This document shows positions 55,489 to 63,952 of a DNA stretch of 64,000 nt, one piece after another (the first letter of the stretch is position 1; each line of letters begins with the position of its first letter). The DNA lies in contig JAKSZU010000135.1 of NCBI GenBank assembly GCA_026018925.1, positions 1 through 64,000 on the forward strand, in the 5' to 3' direction. The stretch is from Tupaia tana (lineage: Eukaryota; Chordata; Mammalia; Scandentia; Tupaiidae). The notes under the pieces are model-generated. The model did not search any database. It had not been told where the DNA came from and saw only the letters and a program-made list of their open reading frames with translations. Both the position numbers and the translations under genes were made by a program.

Positions 55489-55860
55489 AAAGATTAATTG
55501 CTGAGTGAAGCAAGTCAGGCTATGAAACAGAGACATTGTATGCCTCACTAAATATATACCAACTGTCCATGGTAGAGATTGAAAGACTGGAGGACCTAGA
55601 AGTATTGAAAATTTTTATGGACACTGGGGACAAAGTGGAAGGAGAGTAGGAGAGGGTAAGTATGCAGGAGGGGAAACAGGAAAAAGTGGAGAAGTAAGAC
55701 TTTTGTGGGACACAGATATGGTTTGCTGCCTGTTGGTGATACCACGTATAGTATTGTCAAATCACCTGCTGTGTGGTGTATATCGGGCTGGATAAAACCT
55801 CTGTAAAAACTAAATAATGTGTAATAATTGAAGGTATAAATAATAGTAAAAAATATTAAT
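55489..55860 (+). mobile_element. LINE-1 3' UTR end
   Basis: CAACTGTCCATGGTAGAGATTG, TTGCTGCCTGTTGGTGATAC and ACCACGTATAGTATTGTCAA match the order at 22187-22510. Confidence 0.7.
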
Positions 55861-56017
55861 AGCAGAAAAAATTTACACCATGTAAATATATATTTATATT
55901 TTAAAAAAGGTACTAAAAGCATTATGAGATATAGCAACCACCACTTAATTCATTTTGGAAACCCATAATGAACTGTGTAACCACCCAATCGAATCTTCAT
56001 CTCTAAATTCTCAGTTT

Positions 56018-56272
56018 TGGGGTCACTAAGTGGTGTAGAGTTGAAGGCTCTAGATCCTATATGGCCAACTACACAGTTTGAGTTCAGAGTCTCAAAGCCT
56101 TGATAAACATGCTGGGGACATGTACATGCATGCACCAAATCCCCAGAGGACAATGGAGAAAATGGGACCATGGTGTGGTCATCCCCCTTGGGGCGTAATT
56201 TCTCAGTATCCTTCTCTTTCTCTTTCCGACTCCAGCAAGCCCCATGTACTCTATAGCAAACTAAACAAAAAG
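56018..56272 (+). mobile_element. tRNA-derived SINE, diverged long type
   Basis: GGGGTCACTAAGTGGTGTAG head, AGTTTGAGTTCAG B-box remnant, GACAATGGAGAAAATGGG body, TACTCTATAGCAAAC end. Confidence 0.8.
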
Positions 56273-56558
56273 AAACATAATGAAAAAAACCCCTTATTTT
56301 CTGTGTGAATGTGTTTATTTATCTGCTTCATCATGGCCATAAAAGGTTGCAACATAAAGATATTAAAATTATTTCAGCAGTATATGCCTACATTATGATT
56401 ATCAGTCTATTAACATTTCATAACTTAACCTATTATTAGCTAAAACAAGGTATGTTTCTAAGTTAATATGGCAAATACATTATTACTTATTTTTTTAAAA
56501 ATAATTATTTCATTTTATTTATCAGTATAATTGATTTTTAAATTTGCTACAGAGGTGG

Positions 56559-56799
56559 GGGACCAGCAGATGGCATATGGTTATGTCACTGCACTTCTAC
56601 ATAGTCCACCTGGTTTGAGTATTGGACCCAGTAGCTTAAAACTCATGCCGGGTGAGCATGCATGTGTGCCCAAGATCCTGAAAGGGGAGTGGAGGAGAAG
56701 GGATTGTGGTGTGGTTATTCCCTCCAAGGGGTGATTTCTTGCTTTCTGTCTGTCTCTCTGGAAAGCATATGCACCCTATAGCAAAAATCTCTCTAAACA
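56559..56799 (+). mobile_element. tRNA-derived SINE, long type
   Basis: GGGGACCAGCAGATGGCATA head, GTTTGAGTATTGGACCC, GGAGTGGAGGAGAAGGG body, CACCCTATAGCAAAAATC end. Confidence 0.9.
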
Positions 56800-56938
56800 T
56801 TTTTTTTTTCTACAGGGAGCATGCACATGTGAGAGAGACAGAGAAAATGAGAAAGCAAGCTGCTAAGTTCAGGACTCAAACCACAGTTGTCCATGTGGGA
56901 GTCCAGTGCCTTAACCACCATGCCACCTGCTGGCTCTA
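56800..56938 (-). mobile_element. tRNA-derived SINE, short type, tail-to-tail with the previous
   Basis: Plus view TCTACAGGGAGCATGCACAT, AGTTCAGGACTCAAACCAC, GCCACCTGCTGGCTC. It shares its A/T tract with the plus copy, forming an inverted pair. Confidence 0.85.
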
Positions 56939-57078
56939 ACATATACTTATATACAGATGCACACATACATACATATACACACATATATACATAAATATAT
57001 GTACATATATAAATATATATACACATACACATTCAACTAGAGCCATAATCAAATATCAGTTTAAATTTTGATACTTTC

Positions 57079-57744
57079 CTCTCTTCCCACTCTCTCATTT
57101 TCATATTGACGCAGTCTTTCTTTTAAATGATTATGCTCAGCGACTAACTCATATATTTCTGCTCTCTCTTTTTCATATTGATGCAGTCTTTCCTTTAAAT
57201 GATTATGCTCAGTGACTAACTCCTTATTTCTTTCTGCTCCCTCATTTTCATAGTGATGCAGTCTTTCTTTTAAATGATTACATGCAGTGGCTAACTCATG
57301 CATTTCTGCTCTCTCTTTTTCATATTGACGCAGTCTTTCCTTTAAATGATTACGTTCAGTGACTAACTCCTTATTTCTTTCTACTGCTCTCTCATTTTCA
57401 TATTGATGCAGTCTTTCTCTTAAATGATTATGTTCAGTGACTAACTCATGTATTCCTTCTCTCTCATTTTCATACTGATGCAGTCTTTCCTTTAAATGAT
57501 TATGTAGAGTGACTAACTCATCTATTTCTGCTCTCTCATTTTCATATTGACACAGTCTTTCTTTTAAATGATTACATACAGTGACTAACTCATGTATTTC
57601 TCTCTCATTTTCATATTGATGCAGTCTTTCCTTTAAATGATTACATCCAATGACTAACTCCTTATTTCTTTCTGCTCTTTCATTTTTGTATTGATGCCGT
57701 CTTTCTTTGAAATGATCAAATTCACTGAGTAACTCCTTATTTCT
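57079..57744 (-). repeat. nine in-frame 69-78 bp coding repeats
   Basis: The consensus of each unit is close to (R)NKELVTEHNHLKERLHQYENERAE. Distances between successive GCAGTCTTTC anchors (plus) are 72, 75, 72, 78, 72, 72, 69 and 75, all multiples of three. Two flavours alternate irregularly: units opening RNKEL and units opening I/M-x-EL. No stop in 222 codons. Confidence 0.95.
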
Positions 57745-58617
57745 CTTTTCCATCAAAAGACTTTGTTTTTCACTCTGAACTTGAAGGTACTGGACAATTT
57801 TACAAAGCTGATCCTGCATATCCATTGTCTTTGCTTTAGCGTCAGCTTCATTTTGAGCATTTTCCAATTGCTGTCGAAGCAACATATTTTCACTTTGTAG
57901 TCGACATATAGTCCTCTAGTCCTCTAGAGACTTTGTTTTTGCCATGTGTTTGTTCGTTTTATTTTGATATTTCAGTTCAGTTTCCTTCACTTGACCCTGT
58001 GTTTGGCTTAGCTTTCTCTCTACTTGCTCTAAAGCCAAAGTCTTTTCTCTGAGAGTTTCTTCTCTCACGTGGTGGAGTTCAGTTTGTAGGCTATTGAGTT
58101 TACTTTCAGTTTCAGAAAGTTGTTGAGAAAGACTCTCATTTTTCTCTTTCAAGTTCAACATTTCTGAATTCATTTTGTCTTGTAAGCAAGACCACTCATT
58201 TCTTGTTCTCTGGAAAGCAAGTTCTAGGTCTCTTTTTGATTTTTCATTTTGATCACGATCGCAAATAGCAGCAGCCAGTCTAGAATGGTATGATTCCACT
58301 TCTGCTTCCAGTCTTTTCTTGCTTTGCTTTTCCTTCTCCAGTTCACAATTTAACATCGTATTCTGAGTTGTTAGAACATTAAGCTCTCCACTATACTGGG
58401 ATATTGTTTTACTTAATGTTGCCTCATTCTGTTATATTGTTTTTTGAAGATCATGAGCCTTTTATTTTAGAATTTAAATGTCCTCAACATATTTCTTTCC
58501 CTTTTCTTGGTTCAGATGTTGTATTCTATCTATTTCCACTCTTAGTTCAGCAATTTCATCCTGCAATCTGGGATTTTCTCCCCACAGGTATTTTTCTATT
58601 TTATAACTATCAGAAGC
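57079..58617 (-). pseudogene. ANKRD26-like exon 1 of 8 seen: large coiled-coil exon with nine-copy repeat
   Basis: 1539 nt, exactly 513 codons, after acceptor TTTATTTAG. The first part reads SYKIEKYLWGENPRLQDEI and RIQHLNQEKGKKYVEDI, with three TAA stops at codons 48, 52 and 62. Then SQYSGELNVLTTQNTMLNCE, RLEAEVESYHSRLAAAICDR and SKRDLELAFQRTRNEW follow, and a TAG at codon 234. The next 274 codons are open: NMLLRQQLENAQNEADAKAK, then nine repeats. This is the CCDC144/ANKRD26 coiled coil. The donor expected after GAG at 57079 seems to have lost its GT (sequence GAG|GAAAG); a cryptic GT lies at 57074. The whole exon is predicted coiled coil by its heptad-like Leu/Glu/Lys pattern. Confidence 0.88.
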
Positions 58618-58877
58618 CTAAATAAAACAAAGAAGACTTTTTAGCTAGTATTCAAAAATATGCTATACCATGATTTACTCTGAAATCAAAAACATAAACT
58701 GTATATTTATACGTGTGTTACAATAGCAGATATTTAACTGGAAATGAATTTGGACACAGAACTCAAATGCTATAGAAGCATAAATTTTCCAAACTTCAAA
58801 AATTTAATTGAAGACAATGAATCTATAAACATAAAAAGGAAACCATGAGAGAATGTTTAAGAATCTCAACAAAACCA

Positions 58878-59097
58878 CGGCTAGCAGGTGGCGTGAAGGT
58901 TAAGAGGACTGGATTCCACATAGACAACTCAGAGTTGCCAAATCAAGTCCTAGACCTAGTGGCTTGAAAACCACACAGGGTGTGTGTGCTTGTATAGGTG
59001 AGATCCTGGGAGGAGAACAGAGGAGAAGGGATGGCAGCATGGCCCTCTCCCTAGGGGGTGATTTTTCACTTCCTCTATGTCTCTCTTTAGTGAACAC
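58878..59097 (+). mobile_element. tRNA-derived SINE, long type
   Basis: GGCTAGCAGGTGGCGTGAAG head, GAACAGAGGAGAAGGGAT body, CCTAGGGGGTGATTTTTCAC. Confidence 0.85.
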
Positions 59098-59204
59098 AGG
59101 GATGTAAAACCAGAGGCCTAAAATAAGAGATTGAAAGATGAATAAATTTGATTTCATTTAAAAGTTTGGTTAACATTCTGTACTGAATGTATGTGGCTGT
59201 GTCA

Positions 59205-59512
59205 TACAGGTTGAGTATCCTTTTTCCAAAATCCTTGAGACCAGAAGTGTTACCCTTTCTAATTTTAGAATATTTGCATATACATAATGAGATACCTTGG
59301 GGAAAGGACCCAAGTTTAAACACAAAATTCACTTACTTTTCACATACACTTTATACACATAGCCTGAAGATAATTTTATACCCTACTTCTGCACTGTGGT
59401 GTTCTAACTGCAACCTATCACTAGAGGGCAGGTGTGGAATTTTCGGCTCCTGTGTTGGTGCTCAAAAAGTTCTGAATTTGGGATTTTCAGATTAGGGATG
59501 TTCAATTACAGT
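59205..59512 (+). mobile_element. DNA transposon copy 3 (uninterrupted)
   Basis: ACAGGTTGAGTATCCTTTTT to TAGGGATGTTCAATTAC. Inverted ends are readable (GTTGAGTATCC against the complement of GGATGTTCAA). The best copy for defining the family. Confidence 0.7.
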
Positions 59513-59605
59513 AAGAACCTCAAATCTGCATATATTTGGACAGATAAAATTTCTCAAAGTTCTTTAAGTTTCTTTTTCCTTAGAATATTCCATAGATATC
59601 CCACT

Positions 59606-59732
59606 TTAAATTATTTTTATCTGCTAGAGGGAATGTGTGCTCACTGGAGAGAGAGAGAGCAAGAGAGAAAGTCCCCATAGAAGATATCTATGCCATAGTC
59701 CTTTCTCCTTCATTTCTCTTTTTGAGATTTTA

Positions 59733-59773
<41 letters not shown>

Positions 59774-59873
59774 AGCATGGCTTTTAAGCTGCTGGATCTG
59801 AGACTTAGGCTCAAACCATGCAGTCAGCCATGTGGGAGCCAGCCACTTTAACTTCCACATCACTGGCTAGCTT
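59606..59873 (-). mobile_element. tRNA-derived SINE with (CA)n
   Basis: Plus view CTAGAGGGAATGTGTGCTCA, a (CA)n run at 59734-59771, head end CATCACTGGCTAGC. Confidence 0.85.
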
Positions 59874-59972
59874 CTAATATTTTTATAGTTAGTTATACTA
59901 ATTACATTTACTGATAAATAATAAATTTAGGGATTTCACTAAGTATTTCTACATACATCAATAAACTCAATG

Positions 59973-60228
59973 GGGGACCAGCAGTTAGCATAATGGCTAC
60001 GTCACTGGACTCCCACAAAGCCGACAGCAGTTCACGTCCCAGACCCGGTGGCTTAGAACTCACGCTGGGCGCACGTGCGTATGTGCCCAAGATCCCAAGA
60101 GGAGAATGGAGGAGAAGGGATTGTGGCGTGACCATCCCCCCTGGGGGGTGATTTCTCACTTTCTGTCTCTCTCTGTCTGTCTGGCGAGTGCACGCGCCCT
60201 ATAGCAAAAACCTCTCCAAAAAAAAAAA
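59973..60228 (+). mobile_element. young tRNA-derived SINE with duplication
   Basis: GGGGACCAGCAGTTAGCATAA head, AGTTCACGTCCC B box, intact palindrome. ATAAACTCAAT is present before (59961) and after (60231). Confidence 0.95.
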
Positions 60229-60339
60229 AAATAAACTCAATTACCACAATTTTAAAAAGAATACATTAAAAATATAAACACACTGCAGTATTTCTTCTAG
60301 GCTTTTAAAAATATTTAAGAATTGTTTATTATTTAATTT

Positions 60340-60474
60340 TATTCATTATTATTACTCTTCAACTAGATGAGAGAGAGTGAGAGAGACAGCAAGTCACCAG
60401 GTCCAGGACACAAACTGCACTCAGCCATGTGGGCATCCAGTGCCCCAACTGCTACACCACCTGCTAGCCACTCT
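60340..60474 (-). mobile_element. tRNA-derived SINE, short type
   Basis: Plus view CTTCAACTAGATGAGAGAGA, CAGGTCCAGGACACAAACTG, CACCACCTGCTAGCC. Confidence 0.8.
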
Positions 60475-60604
60475 CTAGGCTTTTGAATCTACCTCCAATG
60501 CCCTTCTAGCAAACCAGTTACTTCTACAGTGTAAACATATACTGTGAATACAAAAAGGCTTACATTTTGAAACAGTAAAAGCCAGATCTTGGAAAATCAA
60601 GAGA

Positions 60605-60850
60605 GGGTCAGCCAGGTGGCATGGTGGTTGAGGGGTCTGGATCATACATGGCCAACTGCGCAATTTGAATTCCAAACTGGCAGGATAAACACACACTAGC
60701 TGTGTGTGAATGCACAGCCAAAATCCCAAGAGGAAAATGGAAGAGAAGGGACTAAGGTGTGGCTATTCCCCCTAGGGGGAGATTTGTCACTTTTTTCTCT
60801 CTCTCTCTCCCCCAGGTGAGTGTACACACTCTATTACAAACAAAGAAAAA
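60605..60850 (+). mobile_element. tRNA-derived SINE, diverged long type
   Basis: GGTCAGCCAGGTGGCATGGT head, CAATTTGAATTCCAAACTGG, GAAAATGGAAGAGAAGGG body. Confidence 0.8.
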
Positions 60851-61085
60851 AAAAGAAACAGAAAATCATGAGGTCACTCGCTCTTGCAATAACTTTTGTT
60901 TCCGTTTCATAATGTTTGAAGCAGTAATAAATGTGAAATATGGTTTAGTACACTGTCCTATTTTACTTGGAACAAAAACTTGGCAATAAATTATCAACAA
61001 GCATACATTGTGATAGGTCATTCTTTAAAAAATCTCTTTGTAGTGAAATCGAATGCTACTTGGAGCAAACTGTTGTTCTTACTTT

Positions 61086-61289
61086 CTTTTTTTTTTTTTG
61101 AGACTTTTTTTGCTATAGGGTGCATGTGTTAACCAGAGAGACAGAGACAGAGAGACAGAAAGTGAGAACTTACCCCCCACAAGGGATGGTCATGCCGCAA
61201 TCCATTCTCAAGCTGCTGGGTCCAGGAGTTGAACCACAGTTAGCCATTGAAAGTCCAGTACCTTAACCACTATGTCATCTGGTGGCCCA
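61086..61289 (-). mobile_element. tRNA-derived SINE, body shortened
   Basis: T tract, GCTATAGGGTGCATGTGTTA, then AATCCATTCTCAAGCTGCTG where part of the body is missing, head end CATCTGGTGGCCC. Confidence 0.85.
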
Positions 61290-61321
61290 CAAACTGTTAT
61301 TCTTAAAAGTGAAGAGAAAAG

Positions 61322-61560
61322 AACCCAACAGGTGGAATCGTGATTTAGGTGTTGAACTCCCATTTGGCTAGTTCAAGTCCTGGACCCAGTGGGTTGAAAC
61401 TCATGCCAAATGCATGTGTGTGCATGCCCCAAGGACAATGAAGGAGAAGGGATTGTGATGTAGCCATCCCACCTGGGAGGTGATTTCTTGCTTTCTGTCT
61501 CTCTGTCTCACTCTGTCTCTCATGTAAGCACACACACCCTATAGCAAAATTATTTCAAAT
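61322..61560 (+). mobile_element. tRNA-derived SINE, long type
   Basis: AACCCAACAGGTGGAATCGT head, AGTTCAAGTCCTGG B box, GACAATGAAGGAGAAGGG body, CACCCTATAGCAAAATT end. Confidence 0.85.
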
Positions 61561-61663
61561 CAAAAAAGTGAGAATGACATCCAAAATTGATGTCTCAACT
61601 ATCTGTTGTCCTCCTTCCCAGTCAGCAGAAGTATCCTTTCCATTTACATATCAATGGTGTGAG

Positions 61664-61903
61664 TGCCATCCCTGTAGCCTAGTGGTTAAAAGGAGACAGA
61701 TTCCAGACAGATGGCTGACTGTGGTTGGAATTCTGGCTTAGTAGCTTGGAAAACATACTGGGCATGTTTGTGTGCACCCACATTCCTGATGCAAGAAGAA
61801 ATGGAGAAGGGATTGCAGTATGACCACTCCTCACTGGGAAGTGCTTTCACCTCACCCACCCATTTCTTTTACAAGCATACAGGCCCTTTGACAATTAAAA
61901 AAA
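61664..61903 (+). mobile_element. tRNA-derived SINE, diverged long type
   Basis: GCCATCCCTGTAGCCTAGTG head, GGTTGGAATTCTGG B-box remnant, GAAATGGAGAAGGGATTG body. Confidence 0.8.
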
Positions 61904-61908
61904 ATATT

Positions 61909-61999
61909 AGGGACCATCAGATGGTGTAGTGGTTACGTCACTGGAATGCCATGTAGTTGACTCCTATTTGAATCCCAGACCCAGTGATTTAAAAGTCAT
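61909..61999 (+). mobile_element. SINE head, cut by the LINE-1 insertion
   Basis: GGGACCATCAGATGGTGTAG to TTAAAAGTCATG, exactly the tRNA head and the first bases of the body. The rest should lie beyond the LINE-1 3' end, outside the window. Confidence 0.85.
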
Positions 62000-62234
62000 G
62001 CTACACCCCCATCTTTTGACCCCTGGGCCAGGATCTTTGAGGGAGGACTGCTCCCCAGTAGTTCCAGTCCCAGGACCCCCAGGCCAGACCCCCCTCTTTC
62101 AGCCAGGAACGCCCTCAGTTCATCCACACCACACCCCCATCTTTCGACCCCTGGGCCAGGATCTTCGAGGGAGGACTGCCCCCCAGTAGTTCCAGTCCTG
62201 GGACCCCCAGGCCAGACCCCCCTCTTTCAGCCAG

Positions 62235-62322
62235 GTACATTTTTTTCCTTTTTTTTTTTCTTTCTCTGTCCTGTTACCCACATCTTTCAATTGTAAATTT
62301 CTCTCTTCTGATCAACACACAG
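62235..62322 (+). other. 88-bp intron-like segment, copy 1
   Basis: Begins GTACAT after CAGCCAG, has a pyrimidine tract, TTCTGATCAA as a possible branch region, and ends CACACAG before GAACGCC. Absent precisely from the first monomer at 62106/62107. Confidence 0.6.
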
Positions 62323-62450
62323 GAACGCCCTCAGTTCATCCACACCACACCCCCATCTTTCGACCCCTGGGCCAGGATCTTCGAGGGAGGACTGCCCCCC
62401 AGTAGTTCCAGCCCCGGCACCCCCAGGCCAGACCCCCCTCTTTCAGCCAG

Positions 62451-62538
62451 GTACATTTTTTTCCTTTTTTTTTTTCTTTCTCTGTCCTGTTACCCACATC
62501 TTTCAATTGTAAATTTCTCTCTTTTGATCAGCACACAG
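62451..62538 (+). other. 88-bp intron-like segment, copy 2
   Basis: Same length and ends as copy 1 (CAG|GTACAT ... GCACACAG|GAACG), with two or three base differences. Confidence 0.6.
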
Positions 62539-62587
62539 GAACGCCCTCAGTTCATCCACACCACACTCCCATCTTTTGACCCCTGGC

Positions 62588-62951
62588 GAAATCGCGTGCC
62601 GCGCTAGCATGCGACTTTTTCTTTATTCTACGTATTATTTTCTTCCCAGTTTCCCAATCCTCACATCCTTTATCTGCACCATCCCTGGCTGTCCAGATAG
62701 GTCTAGAATTACAATTCTGAAACATTCTAGCATTTTAAGATTCTCTAGAATCCTCCATTTCCCTGAAACACCTGTGAAGAAGGAGATACATTTCTTTGGA
62801 CACCTGAAGTGAATACTTTTTCTTGGTTTACATTACTAAACACAATTGAAGATAGACTTCGGCTGTCTCCATTCCATATCAGAAAGGAAACACACTTGCT
62901 TCTATTAGAAGAAACCTCGTAAAAGGTTTTTCAAAGGGAACACATCTCCCA
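62588..62951 (+). promoter_or_regulatory. LINE-1 5' UTR, non-repeated part
   Basis: Starts with a CpG cluster (GAAATCGCGTGCCGCGCTAG), then AT-rich leader to the ORF1 ATG. No long frame. Confidence 0.75.
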
Positions 62952-63908
62952 ATGGGTAGAAGTACAAGAACCTCAGGCCTGAATAAAGCAGGAAATATGT
63001 CTCCATCAAAGGAACACAGTAACTCCCTTCCTGTTCCTGAAAAAATTGAGGACGTTACCAAAATGTCCGAGATAAAGTTTAGAAAATTCATGTTGAACAA
63101 GTACTATGAGCTGGAACAGAAAAGAGACAATGAATTACAGGAGATGAGAAAGTCCTTCAACGATATGAAGGAAGAAATTCTGAGGAAGAATAATACTGAA
63201 CTATTAGAGGTGAAGTCTGAAATACAGGAAATCAAAAACTCTCTTGAAAGTATTAAAAGTCGATTAGACCATGCTGAAGGTCGAATCTCTGATGTAGAAG
63301 ATAAAACTTCTGACCTAGAGAAAACCACCAAAAAGATAGAGAAAATAACAAAAAAACATGAAGATAATATATGAGAATTACTAGATTCCATTAGACGTCC
63401 TAACGCCCGAATCATTGGTATCCCAGAAGGTGAAGAAACTAATAAGAGCATGGAAAACCTATTCCATGAAATCTTGGAAGAAAATTTCCCAAACATAGAG
63501 AGGCACTCCAACATCCAGACCCAAGAAATACAAAGGACACCAAATAGAATCAACCCAAGAAGATCTTCCCCAAGGCATATCATAGCCAGACTGGCTAAGA
63601 CCACAGATAGAGATAAGATACTAAAACTAGCAAGAGAGAAACGACAAGTGACTTACAAAGGTCACCCCAGCAGGCTAACACCGGACTTCTTAACGGAAAC
63701 AATGCAAGCAAGGAAAGAATGGGAAGATGTATCGAAAGTGTTAAGAGAGAAACAATTTCAACCAAGACTATTGTATCCTGCAAGATTATCCTTCATATGG
63801 GAAAAAAAGATTAAAATCTTCTCAGACAAACAAAACCTGAAAGAATTTGCCAGCACCAGGCCAGCTCTCCATGAAACCCTGAAGAAAGTACTGTTCCAGG
63901 AAAACTAA
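62952..63908 (+). pseudogene. LINE-1 ORF1 (RNA-binding protein), one internal stop
   Basis: 319 codons in one frame from ATG 62952, interrupted only by TGA at 63372-63374 (codon 141). The N-terminal part is basic and disordered (MGRSTRTSGLNKAGNMSPSK), then a coiled coil (about codons 45-140). The RRM-type part follows, with RRPNARIIGIPEGEE just after the stop and ARLAKTTDRDKILKLAREKR. The C-terminal domain is VTYKGHPSRLTPDFLTETMQ. ORF1p forms trimers that coat LINE-1 RNA. Length agrees with mammalian ORF1p. The stop sits at the coiled-coil/RRM boundary, so this copy would make only the coiled coil unless translated through. Confidence 0.92.
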
Positions 63909-63952
63909 AGAAGTAACAGCCAGAAACAAAAGAGTAAAAGGCAACTAAGACA

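Larger units (their letters stand above)
27756..58617 (-). pseudogene. ANKRD26/ANKRD36/CCDC144-family gene, 3' half, decayed but unprocessed
   Basis: Eight minus-strand exons encode the family's C-terminal coiled coil, in the family's usual order. They lie at 58617-57079, 54351-54342 plus 46875-46750, 43676-43606, 42815-42737, 34664-34560 plus 34046-34027, 32006-31877, 29560-29349 and 27981-27756. Acceptors end in AG and most donors are GT. The reading phase carries correctly across the joins I can test, including split codons. ANKRD26-type proteins are intracellular coiled-coil scaffolds with N-terminal ankyrin repeats; those exons would lie beyond 64 kb. In-frame stops occur in five exons, two exons are split by retroelements, and about 90 codons expected between the sixth and seventh are missing. 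I infer a unitary or duplicated pseudogene. The exact paralog is not determinable here. Confidence 0.85.
62000..62587 (+). promoter_or_regulatory. LINE-1 promoter: tandem monomers
   Basis: A partial first unit (62000-62106), two full 216-bp units (62107-62322 and 62323-62538) and a partial fourth (62539-62587). Each has a GC-rich half (CCCCCATCTTTCGACCCCTG, GGGAGGACTGCCCCCCAG) and, in units 2 and 3 only, an 88-bp pyrimidine-rich segment. Mouse LINE-1 promoters are likewise built from tandem monomers; the sequence here is different. Confidence 0.85.

Noticed and set aside
57079-57744. CRISPR-like or satellite array
   Set aside because: Repeats are contiguous with no spacers, and every unit is coding in frame. 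It is a coding tandem repeat.
62000-62587. Simple satellite repeat or CpG island of a host gene
   Set aside because: It lies directly upstream of LINE-1 ORF1 on the same strand and starts at a SINE break, so it is the LINE-1 promoter array.
63104-63604. 166-codon minus-strand frame
   Set aside because: Antisense of LINE-1 ORF1; Ser/Leu-rich complement of a coiled coil, no family signature.
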